This document shows, piece after piece, positions 52,047-60,994 of a stretch of 64,000 nucleotides of DNA. This DNA is from Sphingomonas naphthae (GTDB taxonomy: Bacteria; Pseudomonadota; Alphaproteobacteria; Sphingomonadales; Sphingomonadaceae). The notes under the pieces were generated by a model that saw nothing but the letters and a program-made list of their open reading frames with translations, ran no database searches and was not told where the DNA came from. How positions within the stretch are numbered: the stretch's first letter is position 1; every line of letters begins with the position of its first letter. The translations under genes and the position numbers were made by a program. The DNA lies in NCBI RefSeq assembly GCF_028607085.1, contig NZ_CP117412.1:1-64000 (forward strand), written 5' to 3'.

Positions 52047-52430
52047 ATGCGTAGACGATATTGGATGCTCGGTCTGACTGCTTCGGCCCTGCTCACAGGC
52101 GCAGTCGCGGCCGCCCCTGCCGGTGGTTACGCCAGCATGGTGGCTGCCGCGATGGACCGGATGATGGCGGGCATGATGGTCAAGCCGTCCGGCGACGTCG
52201 ACCGCGACTTCGTGGCGATGATGCTCCCGCATCATCAGGGTGCCATCGATATGGCGGTGGCGGAGCTTCGCTACGGCCACAACGAGCAGCTCAAGCGCAT
52301 CGCGCAGGAGATCATCATTGATCAGCAGCAGGAGATCGCCGCCATGAAGCTGGCGATCGGTCAGCCGCTACCCCCTTCGACGCCAGCCCCGACGCAGGGC
52401 GGCGACCACCACAGCCATATGGAGCACTGA
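52047..52430 (+). CDS. DUF305 periplasmic protein (second copy type)
   Basis: A 127-residue secreted protein: signal peptide (MRRRYWMLGLTASALLTG), a Met-rich stretch (MDRMMAGMMV) and the DUF305 core with LPHHQGAIDMA, then a C-terminal HHSHMEH tail. It differs clearly from the DUF305 protein at 23179. It leads an operon with a beta-propeller, sigma factor and anti-sigma. ATG 52017 and 52032 are alternatives; 52047 follows GGAGG closely and gives a typical signal peptide. Confidence 0.85.
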   Translation: MRRRYWMLGLTASALLTGAVAAAPAGGYASMVAAAMDRMMAGMMVKPSGDVDRDFVAMMLPHHQGAIDMAVAELRYGHNEQLKRIAQEIIIDQQQEIAAMKLAIGQPLPPSTPAPTQGGDHHSHMEH

Positions 52431-52431
52431 C

Positions 52432-53871
52432 ATGATCCGGACCATCCTTCGATCGGCCGCCTTGCTGATGAGCGCCGCACCGGGGATCGCCATGGCCCAG
52501 CAGGCGCCATGGAACGCCAGGGACGTACCCGTCAGCCACCGCGACCGCGTCTATGCGTCCGAACAATTCTCCAACACGGTGTCGGTGACGGACCCGGCCG
52601 ACAACCGGCTGCTCGGCGTCATCAAGCTGGGCGATCCCCAGCCGATGAACTTTTCGCCGCTCTACAAGGGACAGGTGCTGGTCCACGGCCTCGGCTTCTC
52701 GCCGGACGGGAAGACCTTGGCGGTCGTGTCGATCGGATCGAACGCCGTGTCGTGGATCGACACCGCCACCAACACCGTCAAGCACACGACCTATGTCGGG
52801 CGCAGTCCGCACGAGGCGTTCTTCACGCCAAACGGCAAGGAGGTGTGGGTTACGGTACGCGGCGAGGACTATATCGCCGTGCTCGACCCTACGACGTACA
52901 AGGAGACGGGGCGCATCAAGACGCCCGGTGGTCCGGGCATGACGATCTTCTCTCCCGATGGCCGGTACGGCTATGTCTGTTCGTCGTTCAATCCGGTGCT
53001 GGCCGTGTTCGATGTCGCGACCCACGCGCAGGTCGGACAGGTGGCACAGCCAAGCCCGTTCTGTCCCAATATTGCCGCGACGCCGGACGGCAAGCAGGTG
53101 TGGTTCACGCTGAAGGACATCGGCAAGACGGTCGCATTCGATGCGAGACCACCCTTCGCGATCCTGAAGGTGCTGGATACCGGGCCGATCACCAACCATG
53201 TCAACTTCGCCCGCACGGCCAAGGGGCAGTTCGCCTATGTGACGGTCGGCGGAGAGAATGCGGTGAAGGTGTTCCGCACATCCGACTTCGCGCCCGTCGC
53301 CACCATCCCGGTCGGCAAGATGCCGCACGGTGTCTGGCCATCGGGCGACGGCCGGCGCATCTACGTCGGGCTGGAGAATGCCGATGAGCTCGCCGCGATC
53401 GACACCGCTGGCAACACGGTCGTTGCCACCGTGCCGGTCGGACAGGCACCGCAGGCGATCGCCTATGTGTCGAACGCAGTTCCGACAGGCCCCGGCACCG
53501 ACAATCTCCAGCCGCTCGGCACGGCCGGCAAGGCGTTGCATCTGACCATGGGGCCGATCGGCGGCAAAGGTACAGCAAGCAGCATCACCCTCTTCGACCA
53601 GGGCATCATTCAGGTCGTGCAAAGTGCCGTTACCGGTTTGCAGCCCAAAAAGCCTTACATGCTCGTGCTGACCGCCAATGCGGACGGCAGTGGTGCGGTA
53701 GAGCCGCTTGCGAACTTCATGAGCAACCCGGCAGGTGCGGCGATCGTCAACGCATCGGGTCCGATCCGGCAGATCGTTCAGGGCAGCACCGCGACGCCCC
53801 GGCGCTTTCTGGCGGTGGCGGAGGTGGTGAACGGCGCGCCTGGACGCATCGTGCAGGTGCAGCGCGACTGA
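52432..53871 (+). CDS. Secreted beta-propeller (YncE-like) protein
   Basis: A 479-residue secreted protein with signal peptide (to about residue 22) and a YVTN/YncE-type propeller of repeats such as GFSPDGKTLAVVS, FTPNGKEVWVTVRG and FSPDGRYGYVCSS. After residue 365 a separate C-terminal domain of about 110 residues follows. Propellers of this type act as binding platforms; partner unknown. It is one base after the DUF305 stop and one base before the sigma start. Confidence 0.82.
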   Translation: MIRTILRSAALLMSAAPGIAMAQQAPWNARDVPVSHRDRVYASEQFSNTVSVTDPADNRLLGVIKLGDPQPMNFSPLYKGQVLVHGLGFSPDGKTLAVVSIGSNAVSWIDTATNTVKHTTYVGRSPHEAFFTPNGKEVWVTVRGEDYIAVLDPTTYKETGRIKTPGGPGMTIFSPDGRYGYVCSSFNPVLAVFDVATHAQVGQVAQPSPFCPNIAATPDGKQVWFTLKDIGKTVAFDARPPFAILKVLDTGPITNHVNFARTAKGQFAYVTVGGENAVKVFRTSDFAPVATIPVGKMPHGVWPSGDGRRIYVGLENADELAAIDTAGNTVVATVPVGQAPQAIAYVSNAVPTGPGTDNLQPLGTAGKALHLTMGPIGGKGTASSITLFDQGIIQVVQSAVTGLQPKKPYMLVLTANADGSGAVEPLANFMSNPAGAAIVNASGPIRQIVQGSTATPRRFLAVAEVVNGAPGRIVQVQRD

Positions 53872-53872
53872 A

Positions 53873-54382
53873 ATGGACCCTCTTGCCGCCGCGATCGAAC
53901 CCCTGATCCCCGGCCTGCGCCGCTATGCCCGGTCGTGGCTGCGCGATCGGGCGATGGCGGACGACGTGGTGCAGGATTGCCTCGAGCGCGCGGTCGGGCG
54001 ATGGCGACAGCGGCGCGGGGTGGAGGTTCGCCCATGGGTCTACGCGATCCTGCACAATCTGTTGGTCGACCATCAGCGGCAGCGTAGCCGGCGAGGCACG
54101 GCGGTTCCGCTCCACCTCGTGGATGACGCCGCGCTCGGCCGTCCGGCCGATCAGGACACAGGCCTGCACCACCGCGACCTGCTGCGCGCGCTTGATGCGT
54201 TGCCTGAAGAGCAGCGAACGGTGCTGCTCCTCGTATCGGTCGAGGGTCTGCCCTATGCGGAGGTCGCTGCCGTCGTCGGCGTGCCGCTGGGCACGGTGAT
54301 GTCGCGCATATCGCGGGGGCGCGACCGTCTGGCGACACTCCTCCGGGAGGGTGAACGGCCGCGATTGAGGAGCGTGCAATGA
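53873..54382 (+). CDS. ECF-type sigma factor (second system)
   Basis: A 169-residue ECF sigma: region 2 with ADDVVQDCLERAVGRW and WVYAILHNLLVDH, region 4 with LPYAEVAAVVGVPLGTVMSRI. The neighbour on the 3' side is a membrane anti-sigma factor (4-bp overlap). It probably reads the GGAATAA promoter before DUF305. It is unlike the CnrH-like sigma at 17.7 kb. Confidence 0.92.
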   Translation: MDPLAAAIEPLIPGLRRYARSWLRDRAMADDVVQDCLERAVGRWRQRRGVEVRPWVYAILHNLLVDHQRQRSRRGTAVPLHLVDDAALGRPADQDTGLHHRDLLRALDALPEEQRTVLLLVSVEGLPYAEVAAVVGVPLGTVMSRISRGRDRLATLLREGERPRLRSVQ

Positions 54383-55149
54383 CCAGCCCGATCGGCGAGG
54401 ACGATCTGGCCGCATGGATCGATGGCAGGTTGTCGCCCGAGCGGCAGCGCCTGGTTGACGCCTACCTTAAAGGCCAGCCGGATCTGCATGCCCGTTTGCG
54501 GGAGCAGGCGGAGCAGGCGCGAGCCCTTGCATCCCTATTCACCACGATCGCGGACGAACCCATTCCGGCGACGATGCGCGTGGCAGCGATCAGGGGACGG
54601 CAAAGGCAACCGCGTTGGCAACTCGCCATTGCCGCGTCACTTCTGCTGGCGTTGGGGTTTGGCGGGGGCTGGTCGAGCGCGCGGTGGAGCGGTGAACCCC
54701 GCGCGGGCATCGCGGCGCTGGCCAACGAGGCGAGTGACAATTTCCGTGTCTATGCCGCCGACCGGATACGACCGGCGGAAATCGGCCCCGACCAGCGCGC
54801 CATGCTGATCCGGTGGACCTCCGCCCGACTGGGTGAGCGCGTCACCATCCCGGACCTCAGCACAGCCGGCTATCGCTATGGCGGGGGGCGATTGGTCGCG
54901 ACGCCTCACGGCCCTGCGGCACTGCTCCTCTACGACGGACCGCAAGCGTCGAAACTCGCGGTGCTGACGAGGCCTATGCAGATCGACAAGACCGCGAGCA
55001 TGACCAGCACGTCCAGCGGGACCATGGGCCGGGTCACATGGGCGGTTGATGGGATCGGCTATAGTGTGGTGGGCGAGCGACCCGCGGCCGAGTTGCATCC
55101 GATCGCCGACGAGGTCCGGCGCCAGGCCGATGCGGCGTTGGTGTCCTGA
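54379..55149 (+). CDS. Membrane anti-sigma factor
   Basis: A 256-residue protein with an N-terminal anti-sigma-type helical domain (EDDLAAWIDGRLSPERQRLV), one membrane helix near residues 76-93 and a periplasmic C-terminal domain. No zinc-binding HxxxCxxC is present, so it is a non-zinc type. The start overlaps the sigma stop. Its 3' end overlaps the convergent mgtC gene by about 90 bp. Confidence 0.87.
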   Translation: MTSPIGEDDLAAWIDGRLSPERQRLVDAYLKGQPDLHARLREQAEQARALASLFTTIADEPIPATMRVAAIRGRQRQPRWQLAIAASLLLALGFGGGWSSARWSGEPRAGIAALANEASDNFRVYAADRIRPAEIGPDQRAMLIRWTSARLGERVTIPDLSTAGYRYGGGRLVATPHGPAALLLYDGPQASKLAVLTRPMQIDKTASMTSTSSGTMGRVTWAVDGIGYSVVGERPAAELHPIADEVRRQADAALVS

Positions 55150-55703
55150 TTGCACCTTGCCGCTTCCCGACGCTGACAGGCACCGGGCGGTCCAGCGGGA
55201 TCACGGCTTGCGCTCGACATCCTTCCTGTCGGCGTCAGGCGAGCCCGCTCGCGGATGCGGCGTTCCAGCGGCGCACCGACGAACAGGACGAGCATTGCAA
55301 GGCTCACCCCGCCGATGATGAGCGGCCACACTGCCAACCCCGCTGCCGCGCCGATCGTGGCGGTGACCCAGATGCACGCGGCGGTCGCGAGGCCATGCAC
55401 CTCCTGACCCTGGCCGACCCGCAGCACCGCACCGGCACCGATGAAGCCGACGCCGGACAGAATGCCCTGCATCGCCCGTCCTGCGGCATCGGCGTTCACG
55501 TTCGGCAAGCCACTATGCACGATCGCCTGCACGGCGATGCAACTCGCCAGACCGACCAGACCCAGCGTCCGCAGGCCCATGATCTGCCGGTTCTCCCGCG
55601 AGCGTTCCCAGCCGAGCACCATCCCGGCCGCGGTCGCCACCACCAGGCGACTAATCGCATCGATCCAGAAGGCGATGTCCGATGCCGCTGATGCTTCGAT
55701 CAT
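55059..55703 (-). CDS. MgtC/SapB-family membrane protein
   Basis: A 214-residue protein with about five helices and the MgtC signature (GWERSRENRQIMGLRTLGLV, GVGFIGAGAVLR). The family affects Mg homeostasis and membrane ATPase activity. The last 45 residues are unusual, Arg/Ser rich, and overlap the anti-sigma gene on the other strand; they may be a product of an altered 3' end. ATGA overlap with the upstream oxidoreductase gene. Confidence 0.83.
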   Translation of the reverse strand: MIEASAASDIAFWIDAISRLVVATAAGMVLGWERSRENRQIMGLRTLGLVGLASCIAVQAIVHSGLPNVNADAAGRAMQGILSGVGFIGAGAVLRVGQGQEVHGLATAACIWVTATIGAAAGLAVWPLIIGGVSLAMLVLFVGAPLERRIRERARLTPTGRMSSASRDPAGPPGACQRREAARCNQDTNAASAWRRTSSAIGCNSAAGRSPTTL

Positions 55704-56767
55704 TCGACCAGCACGTGAACGTGATGCCAGGCGGTGCACAGATAGCCGGCGAAGTTCCACATCGTGTCCGGTCGTTCGGGCTGTCCCTGTCCAGCCTCGT
55801 CGAAGGCGCGCACGACAAGGTGCTGGCGTCCCTTGGCAAGCGTGGCATCGAGGGTCCAGCGCCGCCAACCCCAGTGCGTCACCGGATCATCGGCGAACGT
55901 CGCCTGTTGCCAGTCGCGACCGCCGTTCACCGACACCTCGACCCGAGAAACACGGCGGTCATAGGCAATAGCATATCCCTCAATCCGCACCTCCCCGGCG
56001 GCCAAACTCTCGCCCGCACCGGGCGAGCAGATCGCGGCGTTGAGCGGCATGGCGTTGATCGTCAGACCCTGGCTCCAGTCGACGGTGTCGCTCGTCACAT
56101 CGGCGGGAAACAGCTTGTAGTCGTGCGCCTGGATCGGTGCGTCGGAAGGCGTGTCTCGCACCTCGATCCGTGTCAGCCATTTGGCGCTGCGCACGCCTGC
56201 ATAGCCCGGCACCACCATGCGGAGCGGGGCGCCATGTTCGGGCGTCAGCGGCTCGCCGTTCATCGCCCAGGCAATGAGGACGTCGGGTTGCCGCGCCTTG
56301 TCCATGGCGATCGAGACCCCGAACAAGGCTTCTTCGCCCTCCACGTCCACCTCGTCGGCGCCGGTGAACGCCACGAACAGGTTGGACGCATCAGGCGCGC
56401 CAACTGCATCGAGCACATCGGCCAAGCGTACGCCGGTCCACTCCGCATTGCCAATCGCGCCGACATCCCAAGGATCGCCCGACGTCTTGCCGACCTGCTG
56501 GAGGTCCGTGCGCCGGTTACCCGCGCATTGGAGCACGGCTGTCACCGAGTGCGTGGAAAACGTAGCTTTCAGTTCTTCCACCGAGAAGGAGCGGCTCGCT
56601 ATGCCCGTCCCGCTCACCTCGATCCGATGATTGGCGGGCAGATCCGGCACTGGCCCGTGGCTGCGCACGTAGAACAGCGCCTGCGGCGTCAGGAACCGCT
56701 CGATCAACGCACCGGGCGTCGGCTCGGCGTTGTAGGGATCGGAACTGCGCTCGATCATATCGGTCAT
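55700..56767 (-). CDS. Molybdopterin oxidoreductase, sulfite-oxidase fold (cytoplasmic)
   Basis: A 355-residue member of the sulfite oxidase family: Moco-binding Cys in LQCAGNRRTDLQQV, NAEWTGVRLADVL, and a C-terminal dimerisation domain (GGRDWQQATF, WGWRRWTLD). No signal peptide is evident. It oxidises sulfite or a related substrate. It lies on the minus strand, coupled to mgtC and divergent from the LysR regulator; a SorA-like relative is at 59024. Confidence 0.85.
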   Translation of the reverse strand: MTDMIERSSDPYNAEPTPGALIERFLTPQALFYVRSHGPVPDLPANHRIEVSGTGIASRSFSVEELKATFSTHSVTAVLQCAGNRRTDLQQVGKTSGDPWDVGAIGNAEWTGVRLADVLDAVGAPDASNLFVAFTGADEVDVEGEEALFGVSIAMDKARQPDVLIAWAMNGEPLTPEHGAPLRMVVPGYAGVRSAKWLTRIEVRDTPSDAPIQAHDYKLFPADVTSDTVDWSQGLTINAMPLNAAICSPGAGESLAAGEVRIEGYAIAYDRRVSRVEVSVNGGRDWQQATFADDPVTHWGWRRWTLDATLAKGRQHLVVRAFDEAGQGQPERPDTMWNFAGYLCTAWHHVHVLVE

Positions 56768-56913
56768 GGACGATCAAACGTCGCGGGCCCGCGTAACGCT
56801 TCAAGTCTTCGAGACCTTCGCAGACGAAAGGCTGCCGATCATTCCGATATCCAGATTGGAATGACCATATCAAACGGTTGGTCGTATCGATCAAGACGCG
56901 CGATATATGCTGC

Positions 56914-57786
56914 ATGACCCTGGAGCAGCTCAGAATATTCGTCGGCGTCGCGGAGCGCGAACACGTTACCAAGGCAGCGGAGGCGCTGAACGTCACGCAG
57001 TCTGCTGCCTCCGGCGCGGTTGCGGCCCTCGAAGCGCGCTACGGGGTTCCTCTGTTTCACCGCGTCGGGCGTGGCATCCAGCTGACCGAGGCGGGCCGCG
57101 GCTTTCTGGAGGAAGCGCGCGCGGTGCTGGGGCGGGCAGCGCATGCCGAGACGATGCTGGCGGACTATGCCGGGCTTGCGCGTGGTTCGTTGCGGATCGT
57201 CGCCAGCCAAACGATCGCGAGCTATTGGTTGCCGGCAAAGCTCGCCGCCTTCCACGAACGCCACCCGCAGATTGCGGTCGAGCTGGCGATCGACAACACC
57301 GAGGGCGCGGCAGCGCAGGTGCTGAGCGGCGCGGCGGAACTCGGCTTTGTCGAGGGCGAGGTGGATGAACCGGCGCTCGCCCACTGGAAGGTCGGGCGTG
57401 ACCCGATGGTGCTGGTCGGCCGCGAGGAAGCCGAACGCATCGACGAGGCCTGGCTGCGCACTGCACGCTGGATCGTCCGTGAGCAGGGATCGGGTACGCG
57501 CTCGACCTTCGAGGACGTGCTGCGAACGCGCGGGTTTGATCCGGCCCAGCTGACGATAGCGATGACGCTGCCGTCCAACGAGGCGGTGCGCACCGCCGTT
57601 GAGGCCGGTGCCGGCGTTGCCGTCTTGTCGCGATTGGTCGTCGCGCGCGCGCTCAAGGCCGGCGATCTGGTCGAGCTGCCGCTCGGGCTGCCCGACCGCG
57701 CCTTTCACGCGCTGCGCCACAAGGAACGCTATCGCACCCGCGCGGCCGACGCGCTGACGGATCTTATCAAGGAGCAGGTCGCATGA
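56914..57786 (+). CDS. LysR-family transcriptional regulator
   Basis: A 290-residue LysR regulator: HTH (HVTKAAEALNVTQSAASGAV) and a substrate-binding domain from residue 90 (GSLRIVASQTIASYWLP). The domain resembles CysB/CmpR-type sensors of sulfur or carbon compounds. It sits between the divergent molybdoenzyme gene and the TDT exporter, with a 4-bp overlap with the latter, so it probably controls sulfite metabolism. ATG 56914 gives the family start (MTLEQLRIF). Confidence 0.88.
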   Translation: MTLEQLRIFVGVAEREHVTKAAEALNVTQSAASGAVAALEARYGVPLFHRVGRGIQLTEAGRGFLEEARAVLGRAAHAETMLADYAGLARGSLRIVASQTIASYWLPAKLAAFHERHPQIAVELAIDNTEGAAAQVLSGAAELGFVEGEVDEPALAHWKVGRDPMVLVGREEAERIDEAWLRTARWIVREQGSGTRSTFEDVLRTRGFDPAQLTIAMTLPSNEAVRTAVEAGAGVAVLSRLVVARALKAGDLVELPLGLPDRAFHALRHKERYRTRAADALTDLIKEQVA

Positions 57787-58934
57787 CTGCCGACACGCAC
57801 TCCGTTCTCAGCGGCCTCAAGCCGCTCAGCCGGCTCGATCACCCCCGCGAGATGATCCGCCAGTTCACCCCCAACTGGTTCGCCGCGACGATGGGCACGG
57901 GCATCCTTGCCCTCGCGCTGCCGCAGGTACCCGGCATTGGACCCTTGCTGAAGCCAATTGGCGAGGTGTTGTGGTTCTTCAACATCGCGCTCTTCGCGCT
58001 GTTCGCCGGCCTCTATGGCGCTCGCTGGGCGATGTTCGGGCACGAGGCGCGGCGCATCTTCGGGCACAACACCGTGTCGATGTTCATCGGGACCATTCCG
58101 ATGGGGCTGGCGACGATCATCAACGGCTGTCTCGCCTTCGGCATCGCGCGGTTCGGAAATGGCATCGTGCCGGTCGCGCATATCCTGTGGTGGATCGACG
58201 CCGCCATGTCGCTCGCCTGTGGCGTGCTGATCCCGTACATGATGTTCACCCGTCACGAGCACAGCCTGGACGGCATGACCGCGGTATGGTTGCTGCCGGT
58301 CGTCGCTGCCGAAGTGGCGGGCGCCAGCGGCGGGCTGCTCGCGCCGCATCTGGCCGATCCTCACGCGCAGCTCGTCACGCTTGCGACCTCCTATGTGCTG
58401 TGGGCCTATTCGGTGCCGGTCGCGTTCGGCATCCTCGCCATCCTCATCCTGCGCATGGCGCTCCACAAACTGCCGCACGAGAGCATGGCGGCGTCCTCCT
58501 GGCTGGCGCTGGGACCGATCGGCACGGGTGCTCTGGGCATGCTGGTGCTCGGGGCGGACGCGCCGGCGATCCTCGCGGCGCACGGGCTGGCCGGTGTCGG
58601 TGCCGTCGCGCAAGGGATCGGCGTTGTGGCCGGACTCTGCCTGTGGGGCTTCGGCCTGTGGTGGCTGGCGCTCGCGACGCTCATCACCATCCGCTACTGG
58701 CGCGCCGGCGTGCCGTTCAATCTGGGCTGGTGGGGCTATACCTTCCCGCTCGGCGTCTACACCGTTGCCACCTTCCGCCTCGGCACGACGCTCAATCTCG
58801 GCTTCTTCGGTATTGTCGGCACGGTGCTGACGATCGCGCTTGCGGCGATGTGGCTGCTCGTCGGCGCCAAGACGCTGGCCGGCGCATGGCGCGGCAACCT
58901 GTTCGTCTCACCCTGCATCGCCACCCCGAACTGA
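57783..58934 (+). CDS. TDT-family exporter (SLAC1/TehA-like, probable sulfite)
   Basis: A 383-residue membrane protein with ten helices of the tellurite-resistance/dicarboxylate transporter (TDT) family. FTPNWFAATMGTGILALAL and WWGYTFPLGVYTVATFRLG are family signatures; SSU1-type members export sulfite. Its neighbours (LysR, two sulfite-oxidase-type enzymes, cytochrome) make sulfite the likely substrate. The start overlaps the LysR stop. Confidence 0.86.
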   Translation: MTADTHSVLSGLKPLSRLDHPREMIRQFTPNWFAATMGTGILALALPQVPGIGPLLKPIGEVLWFFNIALFALFAGLYGARWAMFGHEARRIFGHNTVSMFIGTIPMGLATIINGCLAFGIARFGNGIVPVAHILWWIDAAMSLACGVLIPYMMFTRHEHSLDGMTAVWLLPVVAAEVAGASGGLLAPHLADPHAQLVTLATSYVLWAYSVPVAFGILAILILRMALHKLPHESMAASSWLALGPIGTGALGMLVLGADAPAILAAHGLAGVGAVAQGIGVVAGLCLWGFGLWWLALATLITIRYWRAGVPFNLGWWGYTFPLGVYTVATFRLGTTLNLGFFGIVGTVLTIALAAMWLLVGAKTLAGAWRGNLFVSPCIATPN

Positions 58935-58945
58935 TCCGCCATGAT

Positions 58946-58967
58946 GATCGGATCAGTCGGTCCGATC
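58946..58967. promoter_or_regulatory. Inverted repeat upstream of sulfite dehydrogenase gene
   Basis: GATCGGA, 8-nt loop, TCCGATC, 57 bp before sorA. Operator or short hairpin between the exporter and dehydrogenase genes. Confidence 0.35.
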
Positions 58968-59023
58968 ACTTGCAGAACGCCCCTTCGATCCGCCAGCGTG
59001 ACTGGCCACAGGAGAGCCTTGTC

Positions 59024-60259
59024 ATGGACAATTTCGACGCCGGGCTGGCGAGTGAGACCAGCCGTCGCCGCTTTCTCAGGCATGCCGCGCTCGGTACCGT
59101 CGGCCTTGCCGCCGCGCCTGCGCTGGCGCAGCAGCTCGTCGACCTGAAGCTGCCCGGCGGCAATGCCGAACGGCCGATGACCAGCGCCTTTCCCGGCAAA
59201 GGCAGCATGATCCTTCAGCGCGTCCATCCGCCTTTGCTGGAGACGCCGATGGAGGTGTTCGACAAGTCGGTGTTCACCCCCAACGACCAGTTCTTCGTCC
59301 GCTGGCACTGGGCCGATATCCCGACCTCGATCGATGTCGAGACTTTCCGCCTCAACGTCTTCGGCCACGTCAATCGGCCGCTGTCGATCAGCCTCGCTCA
59401 GCTGCTGCGCCTGCCGCGGGTCGAGATGGCGGCGGTGAACCAGTGCTCGGGCAACAGCCGAGGGCTGTTCCAGCCGCGCGTCGCCGGCGCGCAATGGGGC
59501 AATGGCGCGATGGGCAACGCCAAGTGGCTCGGTGTGCGCCTGCGCGACGTGCTCGACCTCGCCGGGGTCAAGGCAGGCGCGGTGCAGGTGCGCTTCGGCG
59601 CTCTCGATCAGCCGGTCGTGGCGGGCGCCCCTGACTTTGAGAAGGCGCTCGACATCGACCATGCCCGCGACGGCGAAGTGATGATCGCCTTCGGCATGAA
59701 CGGCGAGCAGCTGCCGCTCCTCAATGGCTTTCCCTGCCGGCTGATCGTGCCGGGCTGGTACTCGACCTACTGGGTCAAGATGCTGAACTCGATCGAGGTA
59801 CTGCCCGGCCCCGACGACCAGTATTGGATGGCCAAGGCCTACAAGATCCCCGCGACGCCGGGCGCGAATGTCGCGCCCGGCGCCAGAGACTTCCCGACTG
59901 TCCCCATCAACCGCATGATCCCGCGTAGCTGGATGACCAGCCTGCCCGATGGTCAGGCGATCGCCTATGAAGCGTCGATCCCGGTCGGCGGGATCGCGAT
60001 GGGCGGCGACTGCGGCGTCGCCAAGGTCGATGTGTCGTCGGACGGTGGCCGCACCTGGTACAGGACGACGCTCGGAGCGGACGAGGGCAGGTACAGCTTC
60101 CGTCGGTGGGATGGTCGCGTGCCGCTGCGACGCGGTGCCAACCCGATCATGGTGCGCTGCTGGAACACCAACGGTGTCGCCCAGCCGATGAAGCCGATCT
60201 GGAACCCGGGCGGGTTCATGCGCGGCAATATCGAGACCACCACCATCATCGCGGCCTGA
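59024..60259 (+). CDS. sorA: Periplasmic sulfite dehydrogenase, molybdopterin subunit (SorA-like)
   Basis: A 411-residue sulfite oxidase family enzyme with a TAT signal (SRRRFLRHAALGTVG). The Moco Cys lies in NQCSGNSRGLFQP; NAKWLGVRLRDVL and GWYSTYWVKMLNSIEV complete the active domain, followed by the Ig-like dimer domain (GGRTWYRTTL). It oxidises sulfite in the periplasm and passes electrons to the cytochrome encoded 12 bp downstream. GGAGAG precedes the ATG. Confidence 0.87.
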   Translation: MDNFDAGLASETSRRRFLRHAALGTVGLAAAPALAQQLVDLKLPGGNAERPMTSAFPGKGSMILQRVHPPLLETPMEVFDKSVFTPNDQFFVRWHWADIPTSIDVETFRLNVFGHVNRPLSISLAQLLRLPRVEMAAVNQCSGNSRGLFQPRVAGAQWGNGAMGNAKWLGVRLRDVLDLAGVKAGAVQVRFGALDQPVVAGAPDFEKALDIDHARDGEVMIAFGMNGEQLPLLNGFPCRLIVPGWYSTYWVKMLNSIEVLPGPDDQYWMAKAYKIPATPGANVAPGARDFPTVPINRMIPRSWMTSLPDGQAIAYEASIPVGGIAMGGDCGVAKVDVSSDGGRTWYRTTLGADEGRYSFRRWDGRVPLRRGANPIMVRCWNTNGVAQPMKPIWNPGGFMRGNIETTTIIAA

Positions 60260-60271
60260 GGAGCGAGTAGC

Positions 60272-60754
60272 ATGAAGACCCCGTCTCCCGGCATCATGGC
60301 CGCTGGCCTGATCGGCCTGACCGGCATTATCCTCGTCTCGATCGGGGCGCCGAGCAGCCGCAAGGCGCCTGCCCCGATCTCCGAGACATCCGAGCCGGCA
60401 CCGCCCACCAGCGTCTCAGCCCGCGGCTTTTCGCTCGCCTCGACCAGCGTCGACCTGCCGGTCGATGACGCTACCTACCCCGATGGTCCGCACGCCGACG
60501 TCATCAACGCCAACTGCACTTCGTGCCACTCGGCCAGCATGGCGCTAACTCAGCCTGCGCTATCGGCGGACCAGTGGAAGGCGACCGTCACCAAGATGCG
60601 TGAGGTGTACAAGGCGCCGGTGGCCGAGAAGGACGTTGACGCGATCGTTGCTTATCTCACCGCTATGCCGAGCCAGAAAGCGGCACCCGCAACCGGCAAG
60701 GCACAGGATCCCGACCCCAAGGTGGCTCCTGATGTCTCAGGTGGAACCGGATAA
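60272..60754 (+). CDS. sorB: c-type cytochrome, probable sulfite dehydrogenase subunit (SorB-like)
   Basis: A 160-residue protein with an N-terminal membrane segment or signal (IMAAGLIGLTGIILVSIG) and one heme motif CTSCH near residue 86, followed by a MREVYKAPVAEKDVDAIVAYL helix. Position directly after sorA supports the SorB electron-acceptor role. The C-terminus is Pro/Ala/Asp rich and disordered. Confidence 0.85.
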   Translation: MKTPSPGIMAAGLIGLTGIILVSIGAPSSRKAPAPISETSEPAPPTSVSARGFSLASTSVDLPVDDATYPDGPHADVINANCTSCHSASMALTQPALSADQWKATVTKMREVYKAPVAEKDVDAIVAYLTAMPSQKAAPATGKAQDPDPKVAPDVSGGTG

Positions 60755-60817
60755 GCAAACCTCTCGCATAATCTAAAAAGGCGATTTCGACAGACGATCG
60801 GCAGCCTTCAGTAGGAC

Positions 60818-60832
60818 TTTTTCAACAGCCAC
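60818..60832 (-). repeat. IS1182-like terminal repeat, solo (right)
   Basis: Exact inverse of the 15-nt end at 33704-33718. GTCC follows outside, as GTCC precedes the left one. Confidence 0.5.
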
Positions 60833-60994
60833 GTCCGGTTCTGACGCCCGGCGCTTAGCCTAGCTTGTTCAAGGGTTTGCAGGTGTCACAAATCAGCATC
60901 GTAATGATCGCTGGGGGCGAGTTACCTGTAAAAGCCAAAAGCCACGACCCGCTCGTCCCGAAAACGAACGGCCAGCGCGAGCGCCGACGACCGT

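Noticed and set aside
57971-59023. Extended upstream frame of sorA across the TDT gene
   Set aside because: The TAT signal and GGAGAG site fix the sorA start at 59024; the upstream part is out of frame with the exporter.
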